From assembly GCA_910584195.1 (NCBI GenBank), contig CAJTYV010000011.1, positions 4,255-68,254 of the forward strand: 64,000 bases of DNA. Direction: 5' to 3'. This document shows positions 60,822-64,000 of the stretch, one piece after another. The notes below the pieces were generated by a model. That model had not been told where the DNA came from and ran no database searches. It saw only the letters and a program-made list of their open reading frames with translations. Positions within the stretch are counted from its first letter, which is position 1; every line of letters starts with the position of its first letter. The position numbers were made by a program, and so were the translations under genes. The stretch comes from an uncultured Ruminococcus sp. GTDB taxonomy: Bacteria > Bacillota > Clostridia > Oscillospirales > Ruminococcaceae.

Positions 60822-61303
60822 TAAATATCTGCGATATTTGTTACAATACCGGCAGGAGAAATGTCGATGTGTCCGAAAGAAGGTTTTGTTCCGTCATGAG
60901 GACATGAAGCGCTTCCCGGATTGAGGATATACAATCCGTCCTCAAACTTATTGAAGCGGACGTGAGTGTGACCGTAAAGAACTATATCGCAGCCGTTTTC
61001 CTTAGCGGTTCGCTTAATTATTTCAAGGTCGTTTTTTACGGCGAATAAGTGACCGTGTGAGGCGAAAATTTTATGTTCGCCGATCGGCAGTATCACAAAT
61101 CCGGGACTAAGGCTGCCCCAGTCACAGTTTCCTGCTGCATGAAGCACTTTAGGAGCGTATTCCGGATGTTCGGTGATAAAGCTGTCAAGCTCGCGTTCGC
61201 CGTCACCGAGGTGAAAGAACCAATCGGCATCGGAGTTACGCAGAAAAACGGTATCTATCGCCTGTCTGCTGCCGTGAGTATCGGAAATCGCAATAATTCG
61301 CAT
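60821..61303 (-). CDS. YfcE/MJ0936-type metallophosphodiesterase
   Basis: 160 residues of calcineurin-like fold. Metal ligands are seen as ISDTHG, HLGDGERE, AAGNCDW, FASHGHLFAV and YGHTHVR. Members cleave phosphodiesters with manganese in vitro; the natural substrate is unclear. CGGAGG precedes the ATG. It forms a two-gene operon with the membrane protein downstream. Confidence 0.92.
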   Translation of the reverse strand: MRIIAISDTHGSRQAIDTVFLRNSDADWFFHLGDGERELDSFITEHPEYAPKVLHAAGNCDWGSLSPGFVILPIGEHKIFASHGHLFAVKNDLEIIKRTAKENGCDIVLYGHTHVRFNKFEDGLYILNPGSASCPHDGTKPSFGHIDISPAGIVTNIADI

Positions 61304-61396
61304 AAGTAAAACCTCCGAAGTGAGAGCTTTTTAAAAAGTTCTGAAATTTAAATTAATTATAACATAATATTGACAAAATGTCAAGGAGGATCTCAT

Positions 61397-61645
61397 ATGA
61401 GCAACAATATTGATAAAAATCAGCTTCAGGGACTTCTGAATGCGGTAAGCAAAAAAATAGGCATTCCGCCCGAACAGCTTAAAAAGGAACTGGAGGAAGG
61501 CAAATTCGACAGCGCGTTATCGGCGATGAGTCCCAATGAATCAGCGAAATTTCAACAGGCAGTTAAGAATCCGAAGCTCATAGAGAAGCTTATGAGTACT
61601 CCGCAGGCGAAAGCGCTGTACAATAAAATAAGCGGCGGAAAATAG
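61397..61645 (+). CDS. Small helical protein of unknown function
   Basis: 82 residues, highly polar and helical: NIDKNQLQGLLNAVSKKIGIPPEQLKKELEEGKF at the N-terminus, ending ALYNKISGGK. AAGGAGG precedes ATG 61397. First of four closely spaced small genes that end in a BofA-like protein. Similar small proteins are frequent in Clostridia near one another, but I know of no function. Confidence 0.7.
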   Translation: MSNNIDKNQLQGLLNAVSKKIGIPPEQLKKELEEGKFDSALSAMSPNESAKFQQAVKNPKLIEKLMSTPQAKALYNKISGGK

Positions 61646-61653
61646 GTGATATT

Positions 61654-62022
61654 TTGGATGATGTAATGGGTAGGATAACCGATATTCTAAAAGACGAGGA
61701 GAGCCTCCGTCAGCTTTCGGAGCTGGCGGAAATGCTTAAATCTGGAGATACCGCAGGTACAGTTTCTGAACCTGAAAATTGCGGTAAATCAGAAAATAAC
61801 GGTTGTTCGGGTGAAATGCCAGATATGGAAATGATGCTTAAGCTTACAAGTCTTGCTGGAGCGATGAACAGCAGCGATAAAAACACTGAGTTACTGCTTG
61901 CTCTTCGTCCGCATTTGGGGATGGCAGCTCAGCAGAGACTTGACAAAGCGGTTAAGCTTCTCAGACTGCTTTCGGTATACGAGGCTGCGAAGGAATCGGG
62001 AATGTTGAATAATTTAATTTAA
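61654..62022 (+). CDS. Small protein of unknown function
   Basis: 122 residues from TTG 61654, preceded by AGGTGAT. N-terminal MDDVMGRITDILKDEESLRQLSEL-type helix, a Cys-containing polar linker, and a second helical part (LLALRPHLGMAAQQRLDKAVKLLRLL). No membrane segment. It starts eight bases after the preceding small gene, and is likely a partner in the same operon. Confidence 0.7.
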   Translation: MDDVMGRITDILKDEESLRQLSELAEMLKSGDTAGTVSEPENCGKSENNGCSGEMPDMEMMLKLTSLAGAMNSSDKNTELLLALRPHLGMAAQQRLDKAVKLLRLLSVYEAAKESGMLNNLI

Positions 62023-62042
62023 TTAAGACCGGAGGTTGGAGC

Positions 62043-62267
62043 GTGTCTGTTTATGAAAAATGCCGAGAGAATAAAAACGGAGTACAGGCAGCTCCGAAGA
62101 TAGCGGGAACTGAGGGAGAACAGCGAAATATCGGAAACAGCCTTATTGCGGGAATTGACAGAGATACGCTGCTTACGGCGGCTGTAATGCTTCTCATGAT
62201 TAGGAACGGCGGCGATATAAGGCTTATATTGGCCCTCGGATATATTATAATAGGCGGTGAAAAATGA
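62043..62267 (+). CDS. Small membrane protein
   Basis: 74 residues from GTG 62043 (GGAGG upstream). A polar N-terminal half is followed by a hydrophobic C-terminal segment (TLLTAAVMLLMIRNGGDIRLILALGYIII) that could form one or two membrane helices. The end overlaps the BofA-like start (ATGA), so the two are co-translated and may interact. Confidence 0.65.
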   Translation: MSVYEKCRENKNGVQAAPKIAGTEGEQRNIGNSLIAGIDRDTLLTAAVMLLMIRNGGDIRLILALGYIIIGGEK

Positions 62268-62518
62268 GTACTGAAATGATATTCTATCTTATCTGCGGAA
62301 TATCTGCGGCGATAATGCTGATATACTACATAAAAAGGAGAAGGCGGCTGATTTCCGCTTTTTTCGGCGTATTTTCCGGACTTGCCGCGCTTTTTATCAT
62401 GAATCGTTTTGGCGGCGCTATAGGCGGTGACTTGCCTTTGAACACCTTTAACGTTTGCGGAAGCATGATTCTCGGAATACCTTTTGTTGCTTTGATGATA
62501 ATTATAAAATATTTATAA
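62264..62518 (+). CDS. BofA-like membrane protein (pro-sigma-K processing inhibitor family)
   Basis: 84 residues with about three hydrophobic segments. The C-terminal pattern FIMNRFGGAIGGDLPLNTFN, then GSMILGIPFVALMII, resembles BofA, which in Bacillus holds SpoIVFB inactive until SpoIVB acts. In many non-sporulating relatives BofA-like proteins persist. Here it closes a set of four small genes. Classification is by motif only. Confidence 0.7.
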   Translation: MSTEMIFYLICGISAAIMLIYYIKRRRRLISAFFGVFSGLAALFIMNRFGGAIGGDLPLNTFNVCGSMILGIPFVALMIIIKYL

Positions 62519-62533
62519 ATTCCAAATAATATA

Positions 62534-62562
62534 TTGACTTTTTATGTGTAATATGCTATAAT
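62534..62562 (+). promoter_or_regulatory. Promoter of the nucleoside phosphorylase gene
   Basis: TTGACT (62534-62539), 17 bp, TATAAT (62557-62562) with extended TG. Confidence 0.85.
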
Positions 62563-62610
62563 AAAATAAATAAATATTTCAGCAGTAAAAATAGCAAGGC
62601 GGTGAAAATT

Positions 62611-63891
62611 TTGAATGCGGTTGATATAATTAACAAAACTAAAAAAAATATTTCACTCACAGAAGAGGAGATAAAATATCTTGTAAACGGATATGTTTCG
62701 GGAGAAATTCCCGATTATCAGATGTCGGCATGGCTTATGGCAGTGTGTCTGAACGGTCTTACTGACGAGGAAACGGTTTCCCTGACGCTTGCTATGCGTG
62801 ACAGCGGAGATATACTCGATCTCAGCTGCATTAAAAAAACTACGGTCGATAAGCACAGCACAGGCGGAGTTGGCGATAAAACAAGTCTTATTATAGGTCC
62901 TGCCGCCGCTGCATGCGGTATTGCCGTGCCGAAAATGTCAGGGCGCGGTCTTGGTCATACTGGCGGAACTATTGATAAGCTCGAAAGTATCGAGGGATTC
63001 CGTGTTGAACTGCCTTTTTCCGAATTTACTGACATTGTAAATAAAACAGGATTTTCAATAATTTCACAGAGCGGAAAGCTTTGTCCGGCAGATAAAAAAA
63101 TTTATTCTCTGCGTAATTCAACCGGAACGGTAGACAGCATTCCTCTTATCTGCGCAAGTATCATGAGCAAGAAGCTTGCCTTGAATGCAGATTGCCTGCT
63201 GCTTGATGTTAAGTGCGGCAGCGGCGCTTTTATGAAAACTCCCGGGGATGCGGAGAAGCTTGGCAGACTTATGGAAAAGGTTGGCAGATCGGCAGGTAAG
63301 AAAGTGCGTGCCGTCGTGACTGATATGAACACTCCTCTCGGCTGCTGTATAGGAAATTCTTTGGAGATTAGGGAAGCCGTAGAATTGCTTCGCGGTAATA
63401 TTAAGGGACGTCTTTATCAGGTGTGCGTCACGCTTACGGCAAATATGCTTGAATTAGCGGGGAAAGGCAGCCTTTCCGAGTGCAGAGCAATGGCGGAGGA
63501 AGCGATTGCATCGGGCAGAGCGCTGACGGTTCTTAAAGAAACCATTAAGCTTCAGGGTGGAGACGACAGTATATTCAATGACGAAAAATTTTTCCGTGCG
63601 GCTAAATACAGCCATGTCATATATGCTCCGAGAGATGTTGAAGTGATTTCGGTAAACGCTGAAGAACTTGGTATGGCAAGTCTTATTTTGGGAGCCGGAA
63701 GAATAAATAAGGATGACGAGATAGACTATTCTGCCGGTATTGTACTGGAATTTGAACCCGGAGACAAGATCTCGATGGATGCACCTCTCATGACGCTTTA
63801 TTCGGATTGTGTAAGCGACTTTTCCGAGGCGGCTTTGAGAGCGTATAACGCTTTGCAGTTTAAGACTTTGACAGGAATGGCGCTGACTTGA
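62611..63891 (+). CDS. pdp: Pyrimidine-nucleoside phosphorylase
   Basis: 426 residues. The enzyme splits uridine or thymidine with phosphate for nucleoside salvage. The family signature SGRGLGHTGGTIDKLESI is intact, with DKHSTGGVGDKTSL for phosphate and the KKLALNADCLLLDVKCGSGAF stretch (key residues K, D, G). TTG 62611 is favoured since AAGGCGGTG lies just upstream and the N-terminus then reads like other members; GTG 62602 falls inside that site. Confidence 0.95.
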   Translation: MNAVDIINKTKKNISLTEEEIKYLVNGYVSGEIPDYQMSAWLMAVCLNGLTDEETVSLTLAMRDSGDILDLSCIKKTTVDKHSTGGVGDKTSLIIGPAAAACGIAVPKMSGRGLGHTGGTIDKLESIEGFRVELPFSEFTDIVNKTGFSIISQSGKLCPADKKIYSLRNSTGTVDSIPLICASIMSKKLALNADCLLLDVKCGSGAFMKTPGDAEKLGRLMEKVGRSAGKKVRAVVTDMNTPLGCCIGNSLEIREAVELLRGNIKGRLYQVCVTLTANMLELAGKGSLSECRAMAEEAIASGRALTVLKETIKLQGGDDSIFNDEKFFRAAKYSHVIYAPRDVEVISVNAEELGMASLILGAGRINKDDEIDYSAGIVLEFEPGDKISMDAPLMTLYSDCVSDFSEAALRAYNALQFKTLTGMALT

Positions 63892-63922
63892 CATTTGGAA
63901 ACAATTCTTTTTATATGTTTCC

Positions 63923-63951
63923 TTGACGGCTTGCATAAAATGTGCTATAAT
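63923..63951 (+). promoter_or_regulatory. Promoter of the gene cut by the right edge
   Basis: TTGACG (63923-63928), 17 bp, TATAAT (63946-63951) with extended TG. Confidence 0.8.
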
Positions 63952-63981
63952 TAATACATCAACTTTAGGAGGTATATACCA

Positions 63982-64000
63982 ATGGGATTTAAAGAAACTG
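63982..64000 (+). CDS. Start of a gene truncated by the window edge
   Basis: AGGAGGTATATACC precedes ATG at 63982; only MGFKET is visible. The perfect ribosome binding site and a consensus promoter suggest strong expression. No function can be assigned. Confidence 0.6.

Overview
The window looks like a chromosomal segment of a fibre-degrading, cellulosome-forming Ruminococcus (Bacillota, Clostridia, Oscillospiraceae), close in type to R. flavefaciens or R. champanellensis. The evidence is a C-terminal X-module plus dockerin followed directly by a sortase-anchored single-cohesin protein (the cttA-scaE arrangement), and three further dockerin proteins: a GH74 xyloglucanase, a BspA-type leucine-rich-repeat protein and a four-repeat protein with no recognisable enzyme domain. 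Housekeeping genes are of Clostridia type, coding is moderately AT-rich, and promoters are sigma-A-like with mostly 17-bp spacers.

Layout. 1-2.0 kb: end of a sca (cellulosome anchoring) cluster. 2.1-8.2 kb: TtcA-like thiolase, a DUF2500-like protein-ung-metF-MetH reactivation operon, a solute-binding lipoprotein and an NAD epimerase. 8.3-12.9 kb (minus): rqcP, hup, mazG, trpS, an unknown gene and a PLP aminotransferase. 13.3-15.9 kb: a double-glycine peptide with a zinc-finger-like Cys/His pattern and its C39-peptidase ABC exporter. 16-20.2 kb: XRE regulator, LRR-dockerin protein, FeoB. 20.3-28.4 kb: Na/Pi cotransporter, the YfmF/YfmH M16 pair, lgt, folD, CPBP protease. 28.5-33.7 kb (minus): ybaK, queH, ricT, holB, a YaaO-type decarboxylase, a sigma-region-4 protein and a small unknown protein. 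34-36.7 kb: GH74-dockerin. 37-44.8 kb: lipoprotein, purB, unknown, esterase, rimM, trmD, HPr, SpoIVB-type peptidase, membrane protein. 44.9-55.3 kb: PhoB/PhoR-like two-component pair, beta-helix lipoprotein, four-repeat dockerin protein, HtrA, ECF sigma factor and putative membrane anti-sigma factor. 55.5-64 kb: AI-2E-family exporter, the complete preQ1 operon queD-queE-folE-queC-queF, small genes including a BofA-like protein, pyrimidine-nucleoside phosphorylase, and the first codons of one more gene.

Functional threads. The dockerin proteins are presumably secreted and docked on scaffoldins carried by ScaE. preQ1 synthesis (56.9-59.8 kb) and the last queuosine step (QueH, 29 kb) are both present. 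Single-carbon metabolism appears as metF, folD, folE and a detached MetH reactivation domain. A SpoIVB-type protease and a BofA-like protein are present, while yabP and yabQ do not follow rqcP, which suggests an eroded sporulation programme.

The intergenic regions are rich in short palindromic repeats of several families. One 79-bp structured element occurs twice with a compensatory change in its stem, and several elements have terminal inverted repeats like miniature transposons. No rRNA, tRNA, CRISPR array, transposase or prophage core was seen. The best candidate for an undescribed system is the peptide-exporter pair at 13.3-15.9 kb.
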